Below are positions 44,080 through 57,472 of a DNA stretch of 64,000 nt, in pieces. Source of the stretch: Cellulomonas hominis (GTDB taxonomy: Bacteria; Actinomycetota; Actinomycetes; Actinomycetales; Cellulomonadaceae); NCBI RefSeq assembly GCF_014201095.1, contig NZ_JACHDN010000001.1:434001-498000 (forward strand), given 5' to 3'. The position numbers and the translations under genes are program-made. The notes under the pieces are model-generated. The model was not told the origin of the DNA and ran no database searches. It was given only the letters and a program-made list of their open reading frames with translations. Position 1 is the stretch's first letter; each line of letters opens with the position of its first letter.

Positions 44080-44136
44080 CCGAGAGTGCAGCAGATGCTG
44101 CCTCGAGCGGCGGCGGTTTCAGGCGGCGGTTGCAAC
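44080..44136. repeat. Left inverted repeat of the IS30-family element
   Basis: Outer 19 bases identical to the right end; inner GTTGCAAC (44129-44136) is also mirrored there. The transposase stop codon lies inside the inner block. Confidence 0.85.
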
Positions 44137-45243
44137 GAGTAGGTCGTTGAGTCGTTGTGCGGGATTCTGCCAGCCGAGGGTTTCGCGGGGTCGGCCGTTG
44201 AGCTCGCGGGCGACGGCGTCGAGGTCGTCCTGGGTGTAGGTGCGGAAGTCGGTCGAGGACCGGGGGAAGTACTGGCGCAGCAGCCCGTTGGTGTTCTCGT
44301 TGCTTCCGCGCTGCCAGGGCGAGTGCGGGTCGCAGAAGAACACCCGGCAGCCTGTGGCCAGGGTGAACGCCGCGTGCTGGGCCATCTCGGATCCCTGGTC
44401 CCAGGTCAAGGTCTTGGCCAGCTCGCCCGGGACCCGGCCCATCAGGTCGATCAGGACCCGGGTGACCTCCTCGGAGACCCGGGAGTTCGGCAGCGCCCCC
44501 AGCATCACGAACCGGGTGGACCGCTCGACCAGCGTGATGATCGCCGAGGACCCCCGCGCCCCGATCACCAGGTCACCTTCCCAGTGCCCCGGGACCGCCC
44601 GATCAGCGGCCTCGGCGGGTCTGGTCGAGATGTTCAGGTCCCCGATCCAGGTCTTCGCGCCCCGGCCGGCCGACGCAACCCGTGACTGAGGTCGGCGCGC
44701 TGCGCGCCCCGAGCGCAGCGCGACCTGCCGGTCCAGCTCCGCGCGCATCCCGCCGCGGGCCTGGTAGTAGATCGCCTGGTAGATCGTCTCGTGGGACACC
44801 CACTGCTCCGGTCGGTCGGGGAACTCCTGACGCAACCAGTGTGCGATCTGCCGAGGCGACCACCGTTGCGCGAGCTTGGCGGCGACCACCGGCCAGAGTC
44901 GACCCGGGAACGGCGCGCGACCCTTGACGTTCGCGTTCCCGATCAGCTTGCCGGCCCGGGGGCGCCGCGCGCGCCGGGCGGCCCGGGCGTGGGCGTTGCC
45001 GTGGGCGTAGACCCACCGGTAGGCCCCGCCGCGACCGGCCCGACCCGAATGAGCACCACCAGGATGCCGCGACCCGGCCCCACCCAAGTGCATACCCCGG
45101 TAGGAGTTGTTCCGCGTGACCTCACGCCAGACCGTCGAGCGATCACGCCCGATCGCCCGACCGATCGCCGGGAACGTCAGCCCCTGACCGAACAACACCT
45201 CGATCTGCGCCCGCTCCTGCAGCGACAACCTCGAACCAGCCAT
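44119..45243 (-). CDS. IS30-family transposase
   Basis: DDE transposase of 374 residues. N-terminal helix-turn-helix (LSLQERAQIEVLFGQGLTFPAIGRAIGRDRSTVWREV) binds the ends; the catalytic rve domain begins HWEGDLVIGARGSSAIITLVERSTRF (first Asp), LTWDQGSEMAQH (second Asp) and SPWQRGSNENTNGLLRQYFPR (Glu). All three are present and the frame is unbroken, so the element may be active. ATG 45243 is chosen; an upstream ATG at 45294 would extend into the terminal repeat. Codon use matches the chromosome, which suggests an element adapted to high-GC hosts. Confidence 0.93.
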   Translation of the reverse strand: MAGSRLSLQERAQIEVLFGQGLTFPAIGRAIGRDRSTVWREVTRNNSYRGMHLGGAGSRHPGGAHSGRAGRGGAYRWVYAHGNAHARAARRARRPRAGKLIGNANVKGRAPFPGRLWPVVAAKLAQRWSPRQIAHWLRQEFPDRPEQWVSHETIYQAIYYQARGGMRAELDRQVALRSGRAARRPQSRVASAGRGAKTWIGDLNISTRPAEAADRAVPGHWEGDLVIGARGSSAIITLVERSTRFVMLGALPNSRVSEEVTRVLIDLMGRVPGELAKTLTWDQGSEMAQHAAFTLATGCRVFFCDPHSPWQRGSNENTNGLLRQYFPRSSTDFRTYTQDDLDAVARELNGRPRETLGWQNPAQRLNDLLVATAA

Positions 45244-45269
45244 GCCACGCACCCTCCCGGTGAGGACCA

Positions 45270-45326
45270 CGTTGCAACAACCACCTGACGCCAAGGGCCG
45301 GGATGCCGCATCTGCTGCACTCTCGG
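45270..45326. repeat. Right inverted repeat of the IS30-family element
   Basis: Mirror of the left end; the inner GTTGCAAC is at 45271-45278, 48 bases from the end, against 49 on the left. The stretch 45327-45445 between the IS and the rRNA terminator shows no gene. Confidence 0.85.
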
Positions 45327-45445
45327 CACACGGCGGGGGCCCACGGTGTGCGGAGAGCGCGGGGCGGCCGAGCGCTCATGGACGCGCACGGCGAACCTGA
45401 CGGCGTCCGGGGCCCCGTGCGATCTCGCGAAAGTCCTCGGGAAAC

Positions 45446-45481
45446 AGAAGAAGCCACCCCAGCGATGGGGTGGCTTCTTCT
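45446..45481 (-). terminator. rRNA operon terminator
   Basis: AGAAGAAGCCACCCC (45446-45460) and GGGGTGGCTTCTTCT (45467-45481) form a perfect 15-bp stem around AGCGAT, just after 5S; on the minus strand the descending arm runs into a T-rich TTCTTCTGTTTC. Confidence 0.9.
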
Positions 45482-45488
45482 GAATGAT

Positions 45489-45607
45489 GTCCGGCGGCGT
45501 CCTACTCTCCCACACCCTGGCGAGTGCAGTACCATCGGCGCTGAAGGGCTTAGCTTCCGGGTTCGGAATGGGACCGGGCGTTTCCCCTTCGCTATGACCG
45601 CCGTAAC
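45489..45607 (-). rRNA. rrf: 5S ribosomal RNA
   Basis: The minus strand reads GTTACGGCGGTCATAGCG at the 5' end and ends CGCCGCCGGAC, with the CCGATGGTACTG loop in between; about 118 bases. Ends are given to within a few bases. Confidence 0.95.
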
Positions 45608-45708
45608 TCTGTCGAACTGTCAACACGGGACACCCCTCGGGTTCGAAGGGTACGTGCTCGTGGTTCGGGAACCGCACAGTGGACGCGTAGCAAAAAGTAT
45701 GAGTGGTG

Positions 45709-50697
<4,989 letters not shown>

Positions 50698-50994
50698 GTC
50701 TACTGGTCCCCACCACCCGAAAGCGGTGGACAACCGACACACGAAACGACCCCCACCCGCTGGCGAGCGGGGATCAGTCAATTCGGCTTCTGCAGGAACC
50801 GACCCGACGGGGTCGGACTCGGCTCCCAATCGAAACCAAGACCCACCACACGAACCAGTCACCCCGAACGAGGCGACCAACCCGAGCGATGAACCATCTT
50901 GGCATCAACTACTAGGCACACTGTTGAGTTCTCAAAGAACAGACGCGCATCCCCCACTCACCCTTGCGGGCTCCTGGCCGGAGGCAACCGTTCA

Positions 50995-51023
50995 AACTTA
51001 TCCGATCCGCTTCGGCCGGTCAA
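50995..51023 (-). promoter_or_regulatory. rRNA promoter P2
   Basis: On the minus strand TTGACC (51023-51018), a 17-base spacer and TAAGTT (51000-50995). It starts about 300 bases upstream of mature 16S; the leader contains TTTGAGAACTCAACAG, an antitermination/processing segment. Confidence 0.8.
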
Positions 51024-51185
51024 GTCCGTTCCGGACCGTCCGACCTGCGAGGATCGATCCTCGGCACGTCCGTCGGCGGGCACACATGTCCCGTCGAGTC
51101 CTTGCCAAGGGGGTGGTCTCCCCCGGGACCAGCCACCGGGATCATCCTCGGTGTCTGTTCCTCCCTGTCGGGGCGACGTCGTAGA

Positions 51186-51215
51186 ACATTACGCAGTCCG
51201 GGGCGGGAGCGTCAA
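51186..51215 (-). promoter_or_regulatory. rRNA promoter P1
   Basis: On the minus strand TTGACG (51215-51210), an 18-base spacer and TAATGT (51191-51186). The region 50698-51240 has no gene and is the rRNA leader with its two promoters. Confidence 0.75.
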
Positions 51216-51295
51216 CTCCGCTCCGCGTGACCCCGGTCACCCGCATGAACACGGGGATCTGCACCCCACCGGCGCCCTGGCCTCCCGGAACGGCC

Positions 51296-51331
51296 GGCGG
51301 CCCGCACCTCCCGTAGGTGGTGCGGGCCGCC
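51296..51331 (-). terminator. Terminator of the thioredoxin/TPR gene
   Basis: GGCGGCCCGCACC (51296-51308) pairs with GGTGCGGGCCGCC (51319-51331), a perfect 13-bp stem about 20 bases after the stop codon at 51350. It also separates this gene from rRNA transcription. Confidence 0.65.
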
Positions 51332-51349
51332 CGGCTCGGGACGGATCGC

Positions 51350-52291
51350 TCAGTACAGGGCGCTGGCCAGCGCGCGGCGGGCGGCCGCGACCCGGGGGTC
51401 CTCCTGGCCGACCACGTCGAACAGCTCGACCAGCCGCACGCGCACCCGCTCCCGGTCGGCGCCGGCGGTCACCCGCACGGTGTCGACGAGCCGGGCGAAG
51501 GCGTCCTCGACCTGCCCCCCGAGGACGTCGACGTCGGCGACGGCGAGCTGCGCGTCCACGTCGCGCGGGTCCTCGGCCGCCGCGGTGCGCACGGCGGCGA
51601 GGTCGACGTCGCGGGTGCGGGTGAGGAGGCCCACCTGGGCCAGACCGGCCCGCGCCATGTCGTCGCGCGGGTTCTCCCGCAGCGCCTGCTCGTAGGCGGC
51701 GGCCGCCGCCGGCAGGTCGTCGCGCTCGATCGCGTCGTACGCCTCCTGGTGCAGCGGGGGCAGCGGCGGCTCCTCCGGCTCGGGCTCCGGCTCGGGTGCG
51801 CCGTCGCGCGGCGGGACCGTCCCCGTGATGCCGTTCGCCGCCGCGGCCTCGAGCACCTGGTCGAGGACGCCGCGCACCTGGTCCAGCTGCGGGACTCCCT
51901 GGAACAGCGGCAGCGGCTGCCCCGCGAGCACCGCGACCACCGAGGGCACGGACTGCGCCTGGAACGCCGCGGCCACCTGCGGGTTGGCCTCCGAGTCGAT
52001 GCGGGCGAGCAGCAGCCGGCCGGCGTACTGGTCCGCCAGCGTCCCGAGGTCGCGCGCGAGGTTGATGCTGGCCTCGCTCCACGACGCCCACAGCAGCACG
52101 ACCACGGGGTGCTGGGTCGAGGACTGCACCAGCGCGGGGAAGCCCTCGGTGTCGACGTCGACCACGTAGGCGCCCGGTGCCGGGAGACCGCCGGGGGTCC
52201 CGGGCGCCGGGGTCGCCGGGCGACCGAGCCCCGACAGGTCGATCGCGCCCCGCACGTCGAGGCGCGGCTGGTGGGCCGGGTTCTGGCTCAT
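51350..52291 (-). CDS. Thioredoxin-fold protein with TPR-like C-terminus (CnoX/YbbN-like), redox-inactive
   Basis: 313 residues. Thioredoxin fold at about 40-155 (VVVLLWASWSEASINLARDL, PSVVAVLAGQPLPLFQG) with the active-site motif reading SWSEAS, so the CxxC pair is missing and disulfide exchange is not possible. An acidic linker EPEPEPEEPPLP follows, then helical TPR-like repeats to the C-terminus (HQEAYDAIERDDLPAAAAAYEQALRENPRD). E. coli YbbN/CnoX of the same plan acts as a chaperone-like holdase handing clients to GroEL/DnaK; such a role is inferred here. Cytoplasmic; AGGAG lies rather far (about 10 bases) before ATG 52291. Confidence 0.85.
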   Translation of the reverse strand: MSQNPAHQPRLDVRGAIDLSGLGRPATPAPGTPGGLPAPGAYVVDVDTEGFPALVQSSTQHPVVVLLWASWSEASINLARDLGTLADQYAGRLLLARIDSEANPQVAAAFQAQSVPSVVAVLAGQPLPLFQGVPQLDQVRGVLDQVLEAAAANGITGTVPPRDGAPEPEPEPEEPPLPPLHQEAYDAIERDDLPAAAAAYEQALRENPRDDMARAGLAQVGLLTRTRDVDLAAVRTAAAEDPRDVDAQLAVADVDVLGGQVEDAFARLVDTVRVTAGADRERVRVRLVELFDVVGQEDPRVAAARRALASALY

Positions 52292-52342
52292 GCTGCTGTG
52301 CTCCTGATCTCGCGTGTGCTCACGATGTCACGGGACCCGGCG

Positions 52343-53371
52343 TCAGGAGCCGGTCACCGCGGTCCGGGCGTGCTCGGCGGCCAGCAGCCGCACCTGCTGC
52401 TCCCCGCCGGCGGGCGGCACGTACAGCGCGACCACGTCGGTCCAGGTCCGCACCAGGCTCTGCGACACGCTGCCCACGCCGGCGAGCGCCGCGTCGAACG
52501 GGTCGCTGAGCGTGATGCTGCCCTGGCTGAGGGTCGCCGTCGTGACGGTGCTCAGCTCGCCGACGACGATCGCGCCGCCGTCGTCGGTCCGCAGGGCCGT
52601 CACCTGGTCGGCCACGGGTGACACCGTCTCGGCGACCGACGCGATCTCCTGCAGGCTGGCCGCCGTCTGGGCGCGGGCCTCGGTGAGGGCCGTGCGGAAG
52701 AAGTCCGCGGGGAAGGTCGCCGCGTACGCCGACGCGTCCCCGTTGGTGAGGACGTCCGCGTACTGGGCGACGGCCTCGGCCGGGCTCAGCAGCAGGCTGT
52801 CGTCGTCGGGCGCCACCGGCTCGCTGCCGACCTCGGGCCGCTCGGTCGCCGGCATCTCGACGGACGGGCCGAGCCGTGCCCAGCCCCACAGCCGGTACGG
52901 CTCGCGCGGCCCGGCCTGCTCCAGGACGAGCAGCAGCGGGGCCTGGAGGTCGTCCGGCTGCTCCGTGACGACCATCTGCGTGCGCGGCCAGTCGGTCGTG
53001 CTCGGGACGATCAGGGTCTGCGCGGACGTCGGCAGCGCGACAGGCGGACGGGCACCCCCGGTCGCCGTCGCGCGGACGTACTCGGCGGTCCTGATCGCGA
53101 GCGCCGGACCGGTCACGCGCGCCGGCAGCCCGGCGGGGTCGAGCGCGGCGTCGCCCGCGGCGAGCACCTCGCCGACCTGGTCGAGGACCGACGACGACTG
53201 CGTCACCGTCAGCACGGGCGGCGGCACCGCGGGGACGGCGTCGGGCACCGGCTCCGGGACCGGGGTCGCGCAGGCTGCGAGGCCGAGCGCGGCCGCGAGC
53301 ACCACGGCGGCTCCGGCGGACCGGCGGCGGCGTGCGGCCCCGACGGGGCGGGGGGCGGGGCGTGCCGTCAT
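52343..53371 (-). CDS. Large secreted lipoprotein of unknown function
   Basis: 342 residues. Signal with Arg-rich start and lipobox VVLAAALGLAACATP (Cys near residue 34), then a Pro-rich segment. The mature part shows two repeated topics: TVTQSSSVLDQVGEVLAAGDAALDPAGL early and, later, LLSPAEAVAQYADVLTNGDASAYAATFPADFF and IVVGELSTVTTATL. It resembles actinobacterial putative lipoproteins seen next to membrane proteins of the neighbouring type. ATG 53371 overlaps the stop of the upstream gene (ATGA). Role unknown; exported partner of the membrane protein is plausible. Confidence 0.75.
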   Translation of the reverse strand: MTARPAPRPVGAARRRRSAGAAVVLAAALGLAACATPVPEPVPDAVPAVPPPVLTVTQSSSVLDQVGEVLAAGDAALDPAGLPARVTGPALAIRTAEYVRATATGGARPPVALPTSAQTLIVPSTTDWPRTQMVVTEQPDDLQAPLLLVLEQAGPREPYRLWGWARLGPSVEMPATERPEVGSEPVAPDDDSLLLSPAEAVAQYADVLTNGDASAYAATFPADFFRTALTEARAQTAASLQEIASVAETVSPVADQVTALRTDDGGAIVVGELSTVTTATLSQGSITLSDPFDAALAGVGSVSQSLVRTWTDVVALYVPPAGGEQQVRLLAAEHARTAVTGS

Positions 53372-55053
53372 CGGTCCTCCTCCGTGCGCTTCTGGTCGCC
53401 GTCCGGTGCCGTGCCGCCCTCCTCCGGGAACCCCCACATGCGGCGCCAGGCGTCGGCCCGGCCGGCCTGCGCGGCGGCATCCGCCTCGGACTCGCCGGCG
53501 AGCGGCGCCGCCCCGGTCCCGGGGGCGGCGGCGCGCGGTGGCGCCGACGGCGTGGCGGGGACGCCCGGGGTCGGCGACCAGGCGGTCGCCGGCGCCGGGG
53601 TGGCGGGCGGCGGCGCGTCCCGGGGCGGGGTCTCGGGGGTCTCGGCGCGACCCCGGCGCCACGGCAGCCGGGAGGCGAGGCCGCCGCGAGGGCGGTCCTG
53701 CTCCGGCCGGCCGGTCGCGGGGGGCGCCGCGGGCGCGGGCGTCGACGGCGTGGGCGTCCCGGGTGCGGGCGTCGTGGGCGGCGTCGCCGGCGCGGCGGCC
53801 GGAGCGCCCGGCGGCACCGGTGCGTCCGAGCCCGGTGCGGCCGGCGTCGCGGTGCGGGGCGCGGTCGCGCCGGGCGCCGTCGCTCCGGGTACGGCCGGCC
53901 CGGCCGTCGTCGGCGCACCCCCCGAGGACCCGGTCGCCGAGGTCGGCGCCCCCGTGCCACGCGTCGGCGTCGGCGTCGGTGCGCCCGCGGACCGCGGCTC
54001 GCGCGCCCCGCGCTCCGGGCCGGTCCCGGCCGGGCTCTCCCCGCCGGTCGCGCGCCCCGCGGCCGGCCCGGTCTCCGCGGGGACCGCCGGGACCGTCCCG
54101 GTGACGGCGGGGACCGCCCCCGTCACCACGGGCACGGCACCGGTGGCCGGGCGACGCCCGCGGCGACGGGCCGCGGCTGCGGCTGCCGCGGCGGCCGCCT
54201 CGGCCTCGCGGATCTGCCGCCGGGTGAGCGGGGCGCCCGTCGCGCTGATCGTGGTGACCGGGATGGCCCCGGTCGGCATGGCGGTCGTGTCCGCGGCGGC
54301 GGCGTCGGCGGGGGCGACGACGGCGATCTGCCCCGTGGTCACGGGGTGCCAGCCGGCGTCCGGGCCCTCGCGACGCTGCCGCAGGATGCGGACGAGGAGC
54401 ACCGCCGCGACGGCGAGCAGCAGCACGCCGAGCGCCACGCCGGGCCACAGCCACGGCGTGGTCACGGTCTGCGGCCAGGAGAGGTCGAGCACGGGCGCGC
54501 TGTCGCCGAGGGAGACGGCGAGCAGCGACCAGCGGCCGTCCTGCGCGGGCCACTCGAGCGTCGCGGACCCGTCGCCGGTGACCTGCGCGACCCACATGTC
54601 GGACCCGGTCGGGTCGGCGGCCTGCGCGGCGGTCTCCGCCTCGGCGGCGCTCGCCGAGGGGCTGGGCTCCGCCGTCGCCGCGGCGTCCGCGGTCGGCGTC
54701 GGGGTCGGGGTCGCTCCCGGCGCCGGCCCCCCCGCGGTCGTCGCCAGCGTGTGCCAGTCGGACAGCCCCGTGACGCGCTCGTACGGGTCGGCACCGACCC
54801 ACGCGGTGACGTCGGTGTCCCGACCGACGGCCAGCACCACCGGCGACCCCTCGGCCCGGACGGTGATCGTCACGGGGTCGCCGGCGACCTCGAGCACCCC
54901 GGGGTCGGTCACCAGGGTGCGGGTCCCGCCCCCGGGTGCGGCGGTGGCGACCAGGGGGTCGTCGGCCCGCCACACCGTGGCCGAGGCGACGCCGAGCGCG
55001 ATGGCGGCGACGCCGAGCACGGCGAGGACGGCGGCGATGAGTCGCTGGAGCAC
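53368..55053 (-). CDS. Bitopic membrane protein with long Pro/Ala/Thr-rich tail
   Basis: 561 residues. Membrane segment at about 5-25 (LIAAVLAVLGVAAIALGVA), an extracytoplasmic beta-rich domain of about 170 residues (GVLEVAGDPVTITVRAEG; VQVTGDGSATLEWPAQDG type), a second membrane segment near 205-225 (LWPGVALGVLLLAVAAVLLV), then a cytoplasmic tail of over 300 residues, almost wholly Ala/Pro/Thr/Gly with Arg patches, ending WRRMWGFPEEGG. The tail is disordered. GTG 55053 is preceded by AGAGGAAG; TATCCT lies further upstream. Co-translated with the lipoprotein. I do not recognise a family. Confidence 0.75.
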   Translation of the reverse strand: MLQRLIAAVLAVLGVAAIALGVASATVWRADDPLVATAAPGGGTRTLVTDPGVLEVAGDPVTITVRAEGSPVVLAVGRDTDVTAWVGADPYERVTGLSDWHTLATTAGGPAPGATPTPTPTADAAATAEPSPSASAAEAETAAQAADPTGSDMWVAQVTGDGSATLEWPAQDGRWSLLAVSLGDSAPVLDLSWPQTVTTPWLWPGVALGVLLLAVAAVLLVRILRQRREGPDAGWHPVTTGQIAVVAPADAAAADTTAMPTGAIPVTTISATGAPLTRRQIREAEAAAAAAAAAARRRGRRPATGAVPVVTGAVPAVTGTVPAVPAETGPAAGRATGGESPAGTGPERGAREPRSAGAPTPTPTRGTGAPTSATGSSGGAPTTAGPAVPGATAPGATAPRTATPAAPGSDAPVPPGAPAAAPATPPTTPAPGTPTPSTPAPAAPPATGRPEQDRPRGGLASRLPWRRGRAETPETPPRDAPPPATPAPATAWSPTPGVPATPSAPPRAAAPGTGAAPLAGESEADAAAQAGRADAWRRMWGFPEEGGTAPDGDQKRTEEDR

Positions 55054-55285
55054 GCGTCTTCCTCTCGAACGTGACGGCCCAGGATAGGCGAGCGACCTCG
55101 GAGTCCGCGCACGACCCGTGCCGCGAGGAGTACCGGAACCGCCCCGAAGGAGTACCGCGCGGGGTGCACCGCGCCCGGTTCGCCCGGATACGCTGGACGG
55201 CGGACCGCGGGCCGACCGACGCCCCGAGCCTCCCCCGCGGAGGCGGTCCCCACAAGCGCTCGCGCGCTCCCGCAGGAGGAACTTC

Positions 55286-57472
55286 GTGGCAGACGACCGT
55301 ACGCCCTTCCCGGTGGTCAACTTCCGTGGCTACGACCGCGGACCCGTCGACACCCGCATGGACGAGCTCGAGCGCGCGCTGGCCGACGCCCGCAGCCAGG
55401 TGTCGTCGCTCGACGAGCGGGTGCTGCAGATCTCCGGCGAGCTGTCCGAGGCGCACCGCCAGCTGCGCGAGGCCGAGCGGCCGACGTACTCGGGACTCGG
55501 CTCCCGCATCGAGATGCTGCTGCGCTCCGCGGAGGAGCAGTCCTCCGACGTGGTGCAGCAGGCGAACGCCCAGGCGTCCGACGCCCTGGCCCGCGCGCGC
55601 CTGGCCGCCGGCCAGCTCCGGGCCCGCGCGGAGAACGAGGTCGCGGAGATGCTGGCGACCGCCCGCCGCGAGGCGACCGAGGAGCGCTCGACCGCGCACA
55701 CCGAGGCGGAGAGCGCCCTGGCGGGGGCCCAGCGCCGCGCCGAGGAGCTCGTCGGGTCGGCCGAGCGGGAGGCCGCACGGATCCAGACGGCGATCCAGAC
55801 CGAGGAGAGCGAGCGCCGCGCGACCCTCGAGCGCGAGCTCGGGACGCTCCGGGCCACCGTCGAGCGCGAGACGACGGAGCTCCGGATCAGCACCGAGCAG
55901 GCGGCCGAGGCGCTGCGCTCGACGACCGAGGCGGAGACCACCGCCCTGCGCGCGGACGCCGAGCGCTACGACCAGGACCTGCGCCAGCGCGCGGACGCCG
56001 AGACCACCGCGCTGCGGCAGCGGGTGACCTCGGAGCTCGCGGAGCTGCGCACCGAGGCCGAGCGGTGGTCCGCGATGCAGCGGTCGCTCGCCGCCACGGA
56101 GATCGCCGAGGCCCGCCAGGTGGCCGGCGAGGAGATCACGTCGCTGCGCGCCGAGGCCCAGGCGCACGCGGACGCCGTGCGGTCCGCCGCCGAGCGGGCC
56201 GCGACCGAGCTGCAGCAGCGCGTCGCCGCCGAGACCGCCGCGCTGCGGGCCGAGGCCGAGCAGTACTCCGGCTTCGTCCGGGCCAGCGCCGACCGGGAGA
56301 CCGGCGAGCTGCGCGCGGCCGTCGCCGACGAGGTCGCCGCGGCCCGCCAGGAGGCCGAGCAGGCCCTGACCGCGCAGCGCGCGGAGGCTGAGCAGTACGT
56401 CGCGGAGCTGCGCGCGACCGCGGAGCGCGAGACCACCGAGCTGCGCGAGCGCACCGGGCACGAGGTCGCCACCCTGCGCGCCCTCGCCGAGCGGGAGACC
56501 ACGGAGCTGCGCGAGCGGACCGAGCGGGACGCGACGGAGCTGCGCGAGCGCACCGAGCGCGAGGCCGCCGAGCTGCGCGAGTCCACGCGGCTCGAGGTGG
56601 AGCGCCAGCTCACCGAGGCGTCCCGCGCGGCCGAGGAGCAGCGCTCGCGGGCGCGCACCGAGTCCGACGCGATGCTCGCCCAGGCGCGCCAGGCGCTCGC
56701 GGACGCGGAGCTGCAGATCGCCGCCCAGCGGGAGGCCGCCGAGCGCGCCGACGCCGAGCGGCACGCCACCGCCCGCGCCGAGACCGAGAAGCTGGTCGCG
56801 GACGCCGAGGCGCACGCCGCCGACGCGGAGCAGCGGGTCGCCAAGGCCCTGGAGCAGGCGGAGAAGATCCGCGTCGACTCCCAGACCCAGGCCAAGGAGC
56901 TGCTGTCGAACGCCCGGCAGAACGCGGACCGCGTCGTCGCCGAGGCCCGCGAGCACGCCGAGAAGACCCTGTCCGAGTCGATGTCCGAGGCGGAGCGCGA
57001 GCGCACGACCGCCCAGCGCCAGGTCGAGGACCTCAACCGGCAGCGGGAGTCGATCACGTCCTACCTGGACGAGCTGCGCAACCTGCTCGGCCACGAGCCG
57101 GTGCCGACCAAGCAGACCCTGGAGCGCGCCGACGCGGCGCAGGCGCAGTTCGACGCGAAGCAGGCCCGTCCCGCGGCCCGGCCGGCCCGCGGCGGCAAGA
57201 GCCGCCCGGCGCCCGTGTCGGCCGCCGGTTCCGCGGCGGCGGCGGCGCCCGCGATGGACGTGAAGGACGCGGACGACGCGAAGCCCGGCGCCCCGGAGGA
57301 CGCTGCGGCCGGCGCGCCGGACGCCCCGGCCGCCCCCGAGGCCCCCGCGACCGAGCAGCCGCAGCCGTCCGACGCCCCCGGGGCCGCGCCCGCCGCGGAG
57401 CAGCCCGCCGCCGAGGCGCCCGCGCAGGACGCCCCGGCCGACGGGGACGAGGTCGTGGCCGGCGACCGGTGA
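55286..57472 (+). CDS. Long coiled-coil protein of the Scy / DivIVA-domain type
   Basis: 728 residues. Residues 11-75 (VNFRGYDRGPVDTRMDELERAL; RPTYSGLGSRIEMLLRSAEEQS) match the N-terminus of the Streptomyces polarity and filament proteins Scy/FilP, often misannotated as cellulose-binding proteins. The middle is coiled coil; from 179 to 431 it is an unbroken array of 23 hendecads. A second coiled-coil part runs to about 610, then an Ala/Pro/Glu-rich disordered tail. GTG 55286 has a perfect AGGAGGA six bases upstream. It probably scaffolds cell pole or division structures; in a non-filamentous host the job is unknown. Divergent from the membrane-protein gene, with a coupled small gene downstream. 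Confidence 0.82.
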   Translation: MADDRTPFPVVNFRGYDRGPVDTRMDELERALADARSQVSSLDERVLQISGELSEAHRQLREAERPTYSGLGSRIEMLLRSAEEQSSDVVQQANAQASDALARARLAAGQLRARAENEVAEMLATARREATEERSTAHTEAESALAGAQRRAEELVGSAEREAARIQTAIQTEESERRATLERELGTLRATVERETTELRISTEQAAEALRSTTEAETTALRADAERYDQDLRQRADAETTALRQRVTSELAELRTEAERWSAMQRSLAATEIAEARQVAGEEITSLRAEAQAHADAVRSAAERAATELQQRVAAETAALRAEAEQYSGFVRASADRETGELRAAVADEVAAARQEAEQALTAQRAEAEQYVAELRATAERETTELRERTGHEVATLRALAERETTELRERTERDATELRERTEREAAELRESTRLEVERQLTEASRAAEEQRSRARTESDAMLAQARQALADAELQIAAQREAAERADAERHATARAETEKLVADAEAHAADAEQRVAKALEQAEKIRVDSQTQAKELLSNARQNADRVVAEAREHAEKTLSESMSEAERERTTAQRQVEDLNRQRESITSYLDELRNLLGHEPVPTKQTLERADAAQAQFDAKQARPAARPARGGKSRPAPVSAAGSAAAAAPAMDVKDADDAKPGAPEDAAAGAPDAPAAPEAPATEQPQPSDAPGAAPAAEQPAAEAPAQDAPADGDEVVAGDR
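55820..56578 (+). repeat. 33-bp / 11-residue hendecad repeat array in the coiled-coil gene
   Basis: Twenty-three consecutive 11-residue units with Arg as last residue in all but one (Gln) and Leu before it in most. Units such as ATAERETTELR, ALAERETTELR and ERTERDATELR are nearly identical. Tyr/Trp-bearing units (AEAEQYSGFVR, AEAEQYVAELR, TEAERWSAMQR, ADAERYDQDLR) recur at multiples of eleven. Confidence 0.85.

Larger units (their letters stand above)
44080..45326 (-). mobile_element. IS30-family insertion sequence
   Basis: A 1,247-bp element bounded by inverted repeats: 19 perfect terminal bases (CCGAGAGTGCAGCAGATGC) and a second inner block (TCAGG-GG-TTGCAACG type) about 49 bases inside each end. 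The dinucleotide CA directly precedes the left end and directly follows the right end, fitting the short 2-bp duplication usual in the family. It holds one apparently intact transposase gene. It lies between glgB and the rRNA operon terminator and interrupts no recognisable gene. Confidence 0.9.

Noticed and set aside
55820..56578. CRISPR array or minisatellite, because of the 33-bp periodicity
   Set aside because: Periodicity follows codons of a coiled coil; units vary in sequence and there are no spacers.
55286..57472. Cellulose-binding protein label for the coiled-coil gene
   Set aside because: No signal peptide and no carbohydrate-binding module; the N-terminus is a DivIVA/Scy-like domain, so the traditional label is misleading.
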